Source: Mercurialis annua | Lineage: Eukaryota; Streptophyta; Magnoliopsida; Malpighiales; Euphorbiaceae | Reading direction: 5' to 3' | Length of the DNA: 64,000 nt | Assembly (NCBI RefSeq): GCF_937616625.2 | Contig: NC_065573.1 | Span: 19,607,001 to 19,671,000, forward strand | In this document: positions 9,646 through 19,148 of the stretch, piece by piece | Layout of the letters: the number at the start of each line of letters is the position of its first letter | Numbering within the stretch: position 1 is the stretch's first letter | Notes under the pieces: model-generated | Database searches by the model: none | Seen by the model: only the letters and a program-made list of their open reading frames with translations | What the model was told of the DNA's origin: nothing | Position numbers and translations under genes: made by a program

Positions 9646-12600
9646 ATGTCGTGCTCTTTTAATATTATCTCTTGGAATTGCAGAGGGGGGCTTTCTTTTT
9701 CTAGAAAGCAGCGTTTTATTCGCTCTTTGGTTCTTAAGAATCAATTATCGATTCTTGGGTTGATTGAAACTAAAAAGGAGAGTTTTGATGAGTTTGGTAT
9801 AGGAAGACTTTGGCCTAGTTCTGATTTTAACTTCAGTTTTGCTCCATCTCAAGGTGCTTCTGGAGGCTTAGTTTTAATTTGGAATAAGTCCTTGATTTCT
9901 CCTACTAGATTGATTACTTCCTCGAGGTTTATTAGTATGGATTTTTGTTGGAATTCTTGTAACATAAGGCTGATATTGGTTTATGCAAGTAATTGTTCAA
10001 GGGAGCGCTCCATTTTTTGGCAAGATATTATGACCGAATTAGTTTCTGATAAGCTTTGCATTCTGTTAGGGGATTTTAATGAAATTATGGATCCGCGTGA
10101 GAGGCTTAATTGCTCGGGGTATTCAAATTCGATGAAGGATTTCTCGGATTTTATAAACTCTTCTTCTCTGTTAGAAGCTCCTTTACAAGGTCGTTACTTT
10201 ACTTGGTACAATAGTTTGTCGCGGTCTAAAATTGATAGGTGTTTTGTCTCTCCTAGCTCCCTCGAGTTTTGGCCGAAGCATTGTCTTAAGGCTCTTCCTA
10301 GATGTTATTCAGACCATATTCCGCTCCTATTCCAATCTGAAGTTATCTCAGATTGGGGTCCTAAGCCTTTTAAGTCTATCAATGCTTGGTGGTTTCATCC
10401 TCATTTTTTCACTCTTATTGACAGCTCTTGGGCTATTATTTCCGAAAATCTTGCTAAGGGAGGTCTGTGTGCTAAGTTGAAAGAACTTAGATCGGTTATC
10501 AGAATTTGGAATAAGCATTATTTTGGGGACTTGAATACGAAGTTGGGGGTTGTCCAGAAATCTATTGATGACTTAGACTCAGCTGCCGATTCTCGGCCTT
10601 TGGGTGAATCAAAAATGTCTCATTTATCTTCTCTTCATGTTGAATTTGATAAGGTTTCCAAACAGCTTGATTCGTTATGGCTTCAAAAATCAAGATTAAA
10701 CTGGAACCAGTTTGGTGAAAGGAATACCAAGTATTATCATTCGATAGCCTCTAATCGATCTAGATCTAATCTTATTTCAGAAATTTCAGTGAATAATATT
10801 CTTTATTCGGACCCGGTTGACATTAAGAAGCATGTTCACTCCTTTTATATGAACTTATTCAAGCAGAAGGTGTATAGTCCTCCATTTTCTCTTCTAAATC
10901 TGCCTATTGTTAGTCTTTCGAATGAACAGGCTGATTATCTTACAGCTCCCTTCTCGGAATCGGAAATTTTCATGGCTTTAACTAGCTTCGATGACAATAA
11001 ATCCCCAGGCCCTGATGGATTTAATTTCTTCTTTTACAAGAGAGCGTGGAAGATTTTAAAAGGAGACATTTTGAATCTTTTTGCTGTTTTTTATAACTCA
11101 GGTTATTTTCCCGTCGGTTTAAATACTGCGTTTTTGGTGTTGTTGCCAAAATTTAAAGGGGCCTCTGATATTGCTGATTTTCGGCCAATTAGCTTGGTTA
11201 ATGGCATTCAGAAATGGGTTTCTAAGGTGTTAGCGGACAGACTCTCTTCTGTCCTTCCTACGATTATATCAGATTGTCAGTTTGGGTTTGTAAAAGGGCG
11301 AAATATTCATGATTGTCACATGATCGCCTCGGAAATTATTCATTTGGTTCATTCTCGCGGGGAAAAGGCTTTTATGATTAAATTGGATTTCAAAAAAGCA
11401 TTTGATTCAGTGTCTTGGAGCTTTATTATTTCTATGTTGAAGCGTATGAATTTTGACGAAACTTGGATTAACTGGACATCATCCCTTTTCAGATCTTCAC
11501 AACTGGCTGTTTTGGTTAATGGTTCTCCCTCTGATAATTTTTTCATGGAGAAAGGTGTGCGTCAAGGAGATCCAATCTCGCCTCTCCTCTTTGTTATAGC
11601 AATTGAGGGTCTGCGTGCAATTTTTTCTGAAGCTATCTCTAGAGGCTTGATCGATGGGATTCATATTGAGGGCTACACTAATCCTGTGTCTCTTTTACAG
11701 TTCGCAGACGATACCTTGGTGTTCATTCCTAATGATTTGGAAAAACTCAAGAATTTGAGACGTATTCTGCTGTGTTTCCAAATAATTTCTGGCTTGGAAA
11801 TAAATTTCCAGAAATCTTCCATTTCAGGTATTAATTTGGATGATTATTCTTTGAGCTTGGCGGCAGATATCTTATCTTGTAAGATCGAGGACTTTCCTAT
11901 TACTTATTTAGGTTTGCCTTTGTCTATTAAGAAACTGAATGTGAAGCACTGGGATCCAATAATTCAAAATTTTTCAAATCAGCTTTCTTCTTGGCGTGGT
12001 AGTATGTTGTCTCCGGCGGGTCGTTTAATCCTTATTAAGTCGGTCTTGAGTAGTCTGCCGGTTTATTACATGGGTTCGTTATTTGCTCCTGTTTCGGTGA
12101 TTAATAGTTTAGAGAAATATATGCGAAAATTTCTTTGGAATGGAACTATTGATGGAAAGTATTTCGGCAAAGTAGCATGGCGGGATGTTTGTTCTCCTTT
12201 TGTTGATGGTGGTCTTAATATCGTTCCTCTCCGCTTGAAGAATAGAGGTTTGTTATTCAAATGGATATGGAAAATGATGAATGCTCCTCGTGATTCTCTC
12301 TGGTTTTCAGTTGTTGCGGCTAGCTGCGGTATTTTATTTTGGTTTCAGCTTGAATCAGGTGCCTCTTTACGCCTATCTCCTCTGTGGAAAGGGATTTTCA
12401 CTTGCTGCTTGACTTATAAAGAATCTTGGGATGTTTTTAAATCAAATGTTTCAGTTTCTCTGGGTAATGGTTGTGGTCTGAGATTTTGGCGTGACAAATG
12501 GTTAGGAGATTTTGTGCTCTCTTCTTCCTTTCCTAGTTTGTTCAGACTGTCAAGGTATTCAGATATTACAGTGCAACAAGTTCTGGGTTCTAGGCAATTC

Positions 12601-13332
12601 TCTCATTCTTGTTTGAACAATTTCTGGTCTCGTACTCTGCGTGTGGGAGAATCTGAAGAGCTGACTCGTCTTCAGCTGTTAGTAGGTTCTGTAACTTTGA
12701 ATAATTCCCAGCAAGATCAGTTTGTTTGGCTGAAGAAAGATAATTACTCGTCAGCTTCAATGGTGGTTCTATCTCGTCCAGTTCAGCAGCGTATGCATCA
12801 GTTAGGGGTGACAGATTCGGGTTTCTTCCGTCTTATTTGGAACACTAAGCTTCCTCCTCGCATTCAATTTTTTTCGTGGTTATTGGCAAGGGATCGGATC
12901 TCTTCTAAGATGTCTTTGGTTAGGAGAGGTGTTCTTCCTTTAGATGAGGGGTTATGCTCCTTTTGCTTGGAAAATGAGACTTCTATTCATATTGTTGTTC
13001 ATTGTCCTTATGCTTGGAGTGTTTGGTCTTGTTTATTAGCTCAAACAAACAGTTCTTGGGTTCATCCTTTTCACCTGGATCATTTCTTTTGGCAATGGTC
13101 TGTTCTTGTCAAAAAGAAATACAGAAACCTTTGGACTTTGATTTGGTTCTTCGCGATTTGGGAAATTTGGAAGGCTAGAAATCAGAGGCAATTTCAAAAT
13201 GAGTTTATTCTTCCGGAGAAGCTTTCGTTTATGATTATTAGTAAGGCAGTGATTTTCTACAAAGCTTGGCACCCGGGTTTTCCTTTTTCTTGCGGTGATG
13301 TTGTTAGAAATTTAAATTTGATTTGTAACTAG
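9646..13332 (+). CDS. LINE ORF2: endonuclease-reverse transcriptase
   Basis: This 1228-residue protein carries out target-primed reverse transcription. It starts with an apurinic-type endonuclease domain: SFNIISWNCRG at residues 3-13, LLGDFNEI near 140, SKIDRCFVS near 195 and SDHIPL near 223. The reverse transcriptase spans about 495-770 with DFRPISL, FMIKLDFKKAFDSV, GVRQGDPISPLL and the catalytic QFADDTLVF (Asp pair near 687-688). A zf-RVT domain follows near 1055-1150 (LPPRIQFFSWLL, then CSFC and HIVVHCPYAW). No RNase H domain is present. ATG 9646 was chosen because the endonuclease motif begins directly after it; ATG 9583, in frame, would overlap ORF1. The frame is intact. Confidence 0.93.
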   Translation: MSCSFNIISWNCRGGLSFSRKQRFIRSLVLKNQLSILGLIETKKESFDEFGIGRLWPSSDFNFSFAPSQGASGGLVLIWNKSLISPTRLITSSRFISMDFCWNSCNIRLILVYASNCSRERSIFWQDIMTELVSDKLCILLGDFNEIMDPRERLNCSGYSNSMKDFSDFINSSSLLEAPLQGRYFTWYNSLSRSKIDRCFVSPSSLEFWPKHCLKALPRCYSDHIPLLFQSEVISDWGPKPFKSINAWWFHPHFFTLIDSSWAIISENLAKGGLCAKLKELRSVIRIWNKHYFGDLNTKLGVVQKSIDDLDSAADSRPLGESKMSHLSSLHVEFDKVSKQLDSLWLQKSRLNWNQFGERNTKYYHSIASNRSRSNLISEISVNNILYSDPVDIKKHVHSFYMNLFKQKVYSPPFSLLNLPIVSLSNEQADYLTAPFSESEIFMALTSFDDNKSPGPDGFNFFFYKRAWKILKGDILNLFAVFYNSGYFPVGLNTAFLVLLPKFKGASDIADFRPISLVNGIQKWVSKVLADRLSSVLPTIISDCQFGFVKGRNIHDCHMIASEIIHLVHSRGEKAFMIKLDFKKAFDSVSWSFIISMLKRMNFDETWINWTSSLFRSSQLAVLVNGSPSDNFFMEKGVRQGDPISPLLFVIAIEGLRAIFSEAISRGLIDGIHIEGYTNPVSLLQFADDTLVFIPNDLEKLKNLRRILLCFQIISGLEINFQKSSISGINLDDYSLSLAADILSCKIEDFPITYLGLPLSIKKLNVKHWDPIIQNFSNQLSSWRGSMLSPAGRLILIKSVLSSLPVYYMGSLFAPVSVINSLEKYMRKFLWNGTIDGKYFGKVAWRDVCSPFVDGGLNIVPLRLKNRGLLFKWIWKMMNAPRDSLWFSVVAASCGILFWFQLESGASLRLSPLWKGIFTCCLTYKESWDVFKSNVSVSLGNGCGLRFWRDKWLGDFVLSSSFPSLFRLSRYSDITVQQVLGSRQFSHSCLNNFWSRTLRVGESEELTRLQLLVGSVTLNNSQQDQFVWLKKDNYSSASMVVLSRPVQQRMHQLGVTDSGFFRLIWNTKLPPRIQFFSWLLARDRISSKMSLVRRGVLPLDEGLCSFCLENETSIHIVVHCPYAWSVWSCLLAQTNSSWVHPFHLDHFFWQWSVLVKKKYRNLWTLIWFFAIWEIWKARNQRQFQNEFILPEKLSFMIISKAVIFYKAWHPGFPFSCGDVVRNLNLICN

Positions 13333-13406
13333 TCCTGTTTTTTTGATTTTGCCTCCACGTCTTGTGGGTGTGCTAATATATTGATCGTTTTTATCAAAAA
13401 AAAAAA

Positions 13407-13636
13407 CTTACTTTCAATTCCGCTAACAATTAGGGGCTTCTATTCGTTCCGTCAATAATTTGGTATTCACTTTCAAACGATTTGATACTCAATTTCAATT
13501 ATGTTAACGATTTAGTATCTCAGTTTCAATTATGTTAATGATCTAGTACATCACTTTCAATTATGTTAACAATTTGATACCTTATTTTAAAACGATTTAA
13601 TACCTCACTTTTTATTTTATTAATGATTTGGTACCC
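13407..13636. repeat. 31-bp minisatellite, right remnant
   Basis: About six degenerate units of roughly 31 bp carry (C/T)AATTATGTTAA(C/T)GATTT(G/A)GTA followed by TCACTTT. The best three adjacent units lie around 13490-13590. The full-length LINE inserted into this array; the left part is at 7786-7997. Confidence 0.75.
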
Positions 13637-14200
13637 AGATTTAACCGAAGATTGTAATTATTGGCAACATTAAATGTGAAATAGCAGATCGTTTAATTTT
13701 CATAGAAGTAAAACCTAACTGTGAATTATGACATATATGAAGCGCTTAGAGTACTTTGCTCTAAATATATTTGGTCTTTAAATAATATCCACCGATAAAC
13801 AAGAATGTTTCTTAAGGAAAAGATAATCTTGTTAATATGTCTATGCCACTCATTAAAATTTACTATGAGTGACTATACTACTAGCAAAACAATCATTATT
13901 ACTCAAAAAAAATCTACAAAAAACAGGAGGTAAAGAAGTAAGAACGAGTGAGTGTGATATGGCAATAACATAATGGCAAAAAATTAAAAAGACATCACTT
14001 ATGTAATTGACTTTAAGTAATACTTATATTAATAAGTAATAAGCAGTTCATTCTGGCGCAAAAACGCAGTCCAACCCAGATATCCATCAACAAGCTGGCT
14101 TACACCCCAAACCCTAGAAATTAACAAAGACAGTGCAGTTCATCAACAACTGGTTTGCACTTTTTTCTTCTTCAATCCAATTCAATTCTGAATCTGATCT
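13637..14200. other. Upstream region of the DREB-like gene
   Basis: This is AT-rich and has no other gene. It is the presumed promoter of the gene starting at 14292. I see no well-supported element except the TATA box described separately. Confidence 0.4.
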
Positions 14201-14203
14201 ACA

Positions 14204-14210
14204 TATAAAT
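14204..14210 (+). promoter_or_regulatory. Candidate TATA box of the DREB-like gene
   Basis: The sequence is TATAAAT, 82 bp upstream of the main start codon. If used, transcription would start near 14235-14245 and give a short leader of about 50 bases that excludes the ATG at 14209. Confidence 0.5.
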
Positions 14211-14361
14211 GGCTTCCTTCACTTCTCGTCATCAACTCAAACCCGCCGTCTTCCCGCCATTACTACTCTTACTTAATCTTACCATAACACCATGCATTGT
14301 TCACAGCCAAGCAGCAGTTCCTCCACTGTTTCCGGCCGCCATCCCGTCTATCGAGGAGTGA
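14209..14361 (+). other. Out-of-frame 50-codon ORF overlapping the DREB-like start
   Basis: ATG at 14209 opens a 50-residue frame that ends at TGA 14359-14361, 70 bp inside the main gene and in another frame. The peptide begins MASFTSRHQLKPAVF and has a hydrophobic [12 protein letters not shown] core, resembling a signal peptide. It is a real uORF only if transcription starts upstream of 14209; the TATA box at 14204 argues against that. Confidence 0.3.
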
Positions 14362-14846
14362 GGCAGAGAAGTAGCGGAAAATGGGTGTCTGAAATCAGAG
14401 AGCCTAGAAAACCAAATCGAATTTGGTTAGGAACATTTCCGTCCCCGGAAATGGCGGCTGTGGCTTATGATGTTGCAGCTTTAGCACTCAAAGGTAGAGA
14501 TGCTGAACTCAATTTTCCAAACTCAGCTTCGACTCTTCCTGTTCCTGCTTCTAGCTCGGCCCGTGATATTCAAGCTGCGGCGGCTTCTGCTGCTGCTGCT
14601 ATCGGAGCTGCTCGGGATGCTTTACGTATTGGAAATGATAGTATTAATCAAGCAGTGGTGGTTCAAGAGAGTAGCAGCTATAGGCCAATGGTGAATGAAT
14701 TTGTGGATGATGATTTGATATTTGACATGCCTAATATTTTAGCTAATATGGCTGAAGGAATGCTTCTCAGCCCTCCTCGCTACGACATTGCTTCTGTTGA
14801 TGATGATGAAAATTCCGGAGATCAAAACCTCTGGAAATTTAATTAA
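14292..14846 (+). CDS. DREB-type AP2/ERF transcription factor (group III-like)
   Basis: This intronless gene encodes 184 residues, a nuclear DNA-binding regulator. The single AP2/ERF domain spans about 20-76: [37 protein letters not shown] and [14 protein letters not shown]. Val at domain position 14 and Glu at 19 (KWVSEIRE) are the residues typical of DREB proteins, which bind DRE/CRT (CCGAC) sites. An Ala-rich stretch lies at 92-107. The C terminus has [19 protein letters not shown] (about 144-162) and ends LWKFN, a motif pair typical of the CBF/DREB A-1/A-4 clade. It lacks the CBF signature before the domain, so an A-4-like (ERF024-027-like) assignment is more likely than true CBF. The gene has not been disrupted by the surrounding transposons. 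Confidence 0.92.
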   Translation: MHCSQPSSSSSTVSGRHPVYRGVRQRSSGKWVSEIREPRKPNRIWLGTFPSPEMAAVAYDVAALALKGRDAELNFPNSASTLPVPASSSARDIQAAAASAAAAIGAARDALRIGNDSINQAVVVQESSSYRPMVNEFVDDDLIFDMPNILANMAEGMLLSPPRYDIASVDDDENSGDQNLWKFN

Positions 14847-15581
14847 TATTCAACTAATTATAATATTAAATAATCTATGTATTTTAAAAAGAAATTAACT
14901 TCAAAAATAAAAATCATGTGTGTATGTCACTATTTGTTTTTTGTATTAAAAAACTATAAACTATATGTAAAGATAATACATAAAAATCGGGTAAAAGAAG
15001 TACTATAATATATGAATAAACGAGCATGTATTCTATTTCAATTGATGTCAATATTTAAATAACTGTGTTCTATATTAAATGATAGAGCGTGATTTGAAAT
15101 TCGAGTTCTGTTGAGAAGTTTTGGTTGATAGTCCTGTACGGATCGGTAAATCTTGAAGTTTCTCATACTTTGGAGCTAGGTTTTGGACATTGTTATCTTC
15201 GTTGGGATTTTGCAGTCCGGCCTCTAAGGTTATCTTGTAAAAGCTTGTGTGCAATTTATTATTTACGAGTTGATTTTTGTCGAGGAGTATGTAATTTAAA
15301 TAATCATTTTGATGTAATATAAATAGCAAGAGTTGACAACATTTGCTTGCATATGTATCAAATCCACTAATTGGCATGACTTCTTTGGTAAATGCAATTC
15401 ATACTATGGCAGACAGAGCTTCTAAGTGGTCATAGATCATTCATATCAATATCTATATAAGTATGAAGATATATAATTTCATGTTATGACTTTTTAAAAA
15501 CAACACATTGTTAATATATTGAACATTTTTATAGTTATCTAGTTATGTTATCTTTACATAACGAGTTGATATTCAATTTGA

Positions 15582-15612
15582 TATATATATATATATATAT
15601 ATGTATATATCG
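15582..15612. repeat. AT dinucleotide microsatellite
   Basis: A run of TA/AT dinucleotides of about 28 bases, interrupted once by a G. Confidence 0.85.
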
Positions 15613-15639
15613 GTAATTTGGATTTTTCTTATTCGGATT

Positions 15640-15829
15640 TGAATTTGTTTAGAAATCCTTGTTGTATCCTATTTTCAGGACTCTGACTTTGTTATTTTTG
15701 GCCGATTCTCTTTGTCGTAGCCTTTAGTGTATCACCTTGAGTGTTCCACTTCTTGTGTGTGAAAACTTTGAGAAAAGGTCGTTTGCTACTCCTTGTGGCT
15801 TTTAATATAATTTTTATTAATAAAAAAAA
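15640..15829 (+). mobile_element. Possible LINE 3' tail
   Basis: A T-rich stretch with CCTTGTGGCTTTTAATATAA and TTTTTATTAATAAAAAAAAG at its end resembles the 3' untranslated end and A tail of the LINE at 13333-13406. Coding similarity upstream (15070-15430) is too weak to claim. Confidence 0.35.
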
Positions 15830-16682
15830 GTTAAAGATTGAAGGTAGTCTAAATTTCATATTTATAATTCAAATTAAGCTGTTAAATTAATTATAATAAT
15901 TAGTTTTTTTAAATCATGTAAAAACTTAAATCAAAAGTAATATTTCAACTTTACATATAAAACTGGAACTTGATATAAAAATAAGTGTTAATTTGGATTG
16001 AAGAGAACCTGAGCTTTTATCATTGTTCAGTTTTCAAATAAAAGAAAGAGAAATTAAAGATAAGATCCCCAATGGTTTGGTAAAGAATGGCATTGCAAAG
16101 TTTAGTCAATTTAAATGATTGAGAAATTGAATAATTATAAAATCATTCTATTCTATCAAATCTTATTTAAAAATTCTTATCTAATGGCAGTGCAGCAAAT
16201 GAAATATTCACGAATGAAATATCAAGAAAGCATGTTACAGTTTGTTGACGTGTCACTGTCAACAAGTTGGCTAACTGACATGTGGCATTGAAACTGTGGA
16301 ATGAAGTATGTCCGAGTTAGATGCTGATACTTCAACTTACTTTTATTATACATTGTTGAACACAGTGCTAAAAAACCTAATCGGTATATAAGCTATTGGT
16401 TTCCAATTCAACTAGTTAAATAAATTACATCTAATAAATAAATTTCAAATATAAATTATGATATGACTGGTTGAATCAGCAGTTCAACCGAATCAATTAC
16501 CGATTGAACCAACAATTTTATCTACATTGATCAATCTAATCCAACCTAACCTAATTTTTAGTTTTCAAGTAAATCAGACTGAAAAACTAATCGGTTCCTT
16601 ATTCAACTTGTTCAATGGGTTTGGTTTTCTTAGTCACCGGTTGAACAATCACAATTTTATTTTAAAATTATTGGTGGCTAGG

Positions 16683-16772
16683 TTTGTAATAATTTCTAGT
16701 TTGTACTCTGACTCTTTCGCCACCCACGTGGGTGGCGAAAGAGTCAGAGTACAAACTAGAAATTATTACAAA
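16683..16772. repeat. Perfect 90-bp palindrome with no spacer
   Basis: Bases 16683-16727 are followed immediately by their exact reverse complement 16728-16772, 45 bp per arm without a mismatch. The centre is CCCACGTGGG, which includes a CACGTG G-box. The right end lies about 30 bp from remnants of a minus-strand LINE 3' region. Confidence 0.95.
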
Positions 16773-16799
16773 ATAAATTAATACAAGAAAAAATATATC

Positions 16800-17183
16800 A
16801 TTCTCCATATAGATAAAGTTATGATTTCTAGCTCTCCAACCCTCTTCAAATGGTAAAAAAGACCAAGTTATGAAGATCTACCAACTCATGCTTGATATAC
16901 CCGGTTATTTCTAGCTTTTCTGATATGCCAAACTCCAAAGGATCAGATTAACTTCCAAAGATTATGATGCCTTCCTGAAGATAAAGAATTCCAAAATAAA
17001 AAGAAATGCTCGATAGAAGAAGGAGCAACCCAGCAATTGTGACAAGTTGCCAAAATAATTGACCAAAAACACCAAGCAAAATTACACTGAAAAACAATAC
17101 GCAACCCGGATTCATCCATATTACACAGAGAGCAAGAGGACTGAACAGAATTCAAGAAACTCTGCTGCACCAAAGCAACATTA
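16800..17183 (-). mobile_element. 3' part of an old LINE, cut off by the CACTA element
   Basis: The minus-strand frame at 17173-16943 reads CSLCNMDESGLRIVFQCNFAWCFWS..., matching the zf-RVT end of LINE ORF2 (CSFCLENETSIHIVVHCPYAWSVWS in the intact copy). Beyond it, LWKLI, a stop, SFGVWHIRKARN continue the C-terminal similarity. The rest of this LINE resumes at 44376 on the other side of the CACTA element. It has several stops and no poly-T border. Confidence 0.8.
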
Positions 17184-17211
17184 CACTACAAAAAATTTGG
17201 CTTCTTGTGAC
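17184..17211 (+). repeat. Left terminal inverted repeat of the CACTA element
   Basis: This 28-bp sequence starts CACTACAAAAAATTTGGC and is identical to the reverse complement of 44348-44375. Confidence 0.96.
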
Positions 17212-18480
17212 AAAAAAATATGTGACAAACTATATTTTGTCATAATAAATAGGTTAGTTGTGACAAAAAAAATTATTTTGTCACAATGAGAGTTCAATGA
17301 AATGATATTGCGACAAATACATATTGTGTCAACCATTTTTGTCACTATAAAAAATAATTATGTTTGTTGTGACTAACTATTTTGACAAAAACATGTTTTG
17401 TCGCCGTAATTTAAAATATTTTTATTATGACAAAATTATTCTTATCATAATATTTAAAAAAGTTGTGACAAATTTTATTTTGCAGCAATTAGATATATTT
17501 TGTCACTATAAAATTTAATTACGTTTGTTGTGACAAAGTATTTTGCCAATAAAAGATATTGTAATAAATTATTATTGTGTCAAATTTTGTCGTCACTTAT
17601 AAAAAAGTAAATATGTCTTTGTGACAATGTATTTTTCCAAAACAAATGTTTTGTTTTCGTATTTTAAACCTACAGTTATAACGACTGCATATGGACCTGA
17701 TGTCAACCGTATGTCAACCTTATAAAACACAAACATAAACTCTTTTCACTACTGTTTATTGTGTCAAATTTATTTGTCAATAAAAAAAGTAAATTTGTTT
17801 TTCTGACAAAATATTTTGCCAAAACAAATGTTTGGTTCCGATATTTTAAAAAGACAGTTATAATATTTATTGTGTCATATTTATTTGTCACTATATAAAA
17901 AAGTAAATATATTGTTGTGACAAAGTAATTTGCCAAAACAAATGTTTTGTGCCTGTATTTTAAACTATAGTTATAATAACCGTAAATAAACCGTTTATTG
18001 ACCATATGTCAACCTTATGAAACACAAAATACACACAAAATAGAGAAAGAAAAACTAATTGCAGAAAATAAATGGTAAAATAGAAAATATATACAGTTAT
18101 AATGAAAAAATAAATTTTAGCATAATATTTAAAGACTTTAGTAACGAATTTATTTTTCAGCAATTAATTAAACTTATATAATGTTGTGATAATTAAATAT
18201 TGTGTCAAATATTTTTGTCACTATAGCAATTAATTGTGTTTGTTGTGACAATGGGTTTTGACAAAAACTGTTTTGTCACTGTATATTAAAAATACAGTTA
18301 TTATGATAAAATAAATTTTATCATAATATGTAAAAATATTGTGAATAATTTTATTTTTCAGCAATTAAGCGAAATTAAATGATATTGTGATTAATAAATG
18401 TTTTGTCACCATGGAATTGAAAAAAAAAAATTATGATAACAGGTTTAAATGGGTTATGAAATTATATTTTATTTTGATAA
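17212..18480. repeat. Left subterminal repeat region of the CACTA element
   Basis: Many copies of TTGTGACAAA, TTTTGTCAC and TTTGCCAAAACAAATGTTTT occur in both orientations. Longer units of roughly 130-280 bp recur between 17590 and 18010. In En/Spm such subterminal motifs bind TNPA and bring the ends together. No gene is present. Confidence 0.8.
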
Positions 18481-18775
18481 AAAAAGGTATATGACAATTA
18501 AGATTCAAATATCCAAATTAGGTTAATCGAAGCACTCTTCATTAGGGAAAAACTTTTTTTGCTGAATATTGACACCACACTACCGCATCAATTCCATACG
18601 TTTGTACGCTTCTCACGCCGCCGCACTTTCATTGATTTGTGTTTGTTGATGCTTATTTGTCCAGGTATTTTTTAACTTATGAAAAGAGACTAAATTGATT
18701 AATGTAGGATGAATTTCACATTCAAATTGCTTATTTGTTCAATTGATAATTTAATTTTTTAACTGATTCGTACAA

Positions 18776-19045
18776 ACTCGAGGTCGGGCTTAAAACTCGA
18801 CGACTTATCACCTATTCTCGAGTTTATTAGCTCAGTAAAATCAAGAACTCGAGGTTTTGCTTCCATTTCGTCGAGTATTAAGACTTACATCAAGTTTGTG
18901 CTTTGACAGAGATAAAAAAGTCGAGTTAAGGATGTAACTCGTCGAATATTAAGCATGATATCGAGTTTAACATTGCAAACGACGTATAAACTCGAGTTAA
19001 GTTTAAAAATTCGTCGACTATATAGGCTGACCTCGAGTATGTTTT
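18776..19045. repeat. CTCGAG/CGTCGA repeat cluster 1
   Basis: AACTCGAG or CTCGAGTT alternates with CTCGTCGA(A)TATT at spacings of about 20-50 bases, for about five units. It lies just upstream of the transposase gene. Similar clusters recur at 23100-23160, 26300-26430 and 28655-28925. Confidence 0.7.
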
Positions 19046-19148
19046 AACAGTAACACTAACCAAATGTTAGCCTTGTTTTAGAACTGCAGGTAGTTCAGGG
19101 AAAGAAATTGGATATATTTTTAAAATAGCTAACGGTATCTGATTTGTA

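Larger units (their letters stand above)
7998..13406 (+). mobile_element. Full-length L1-type LINE
   Basis: The element starts directly after AACTTACTTTCAATT (7983-7997) and ends in an 11-base A run at 13396-13406. AACTTACTTTCAATT then recurs at 13405-13419, giving a 15-bp (13 beyond the A run) perfect target-site duplication. It contains an RRM-type ORF1 and an endonuclease/reverse transcriptase ORF2, both uninterrupted, with a 27-bp leader and a 74-bp 3' untranslated region including the A tail. Length about 5.4 kb. Intact frames and a perfect duplication indicate recent insertion. Confidence 0.92.
14847..16682. other. Intergenic AT-rich region downstream of the DREB-like gene
   Basis: It holds an AT microsatellite near 15583-15610 and a probable LINE tail ending at 15829. 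No convincing gene is present; the open frames near 15075-15377 have no recognisable domain. A stretch at 16470-16660 has several AACCGAT/GGTTGAA-type words but no clear structure. Confidence 0.45.

Noticed and set aside
15075..15377. A 100-codon minus-strand frame and an overlapping plus-strand frame
   Set aside because: No domain or coding bias; possibly decayed LINE sequence.
16943..17289. Plus-strand frame starting MTKNTKQNYTEK
   Set aside because: It is antisense to the zf-RVT remnant of the LINE and crosses the CACTA border.
17703..18163. Minus-strand frames rich in Tyr, Phe and Ile
   Set aside because: They arise from the AT-rich subterminal repeats of the CACTA element.
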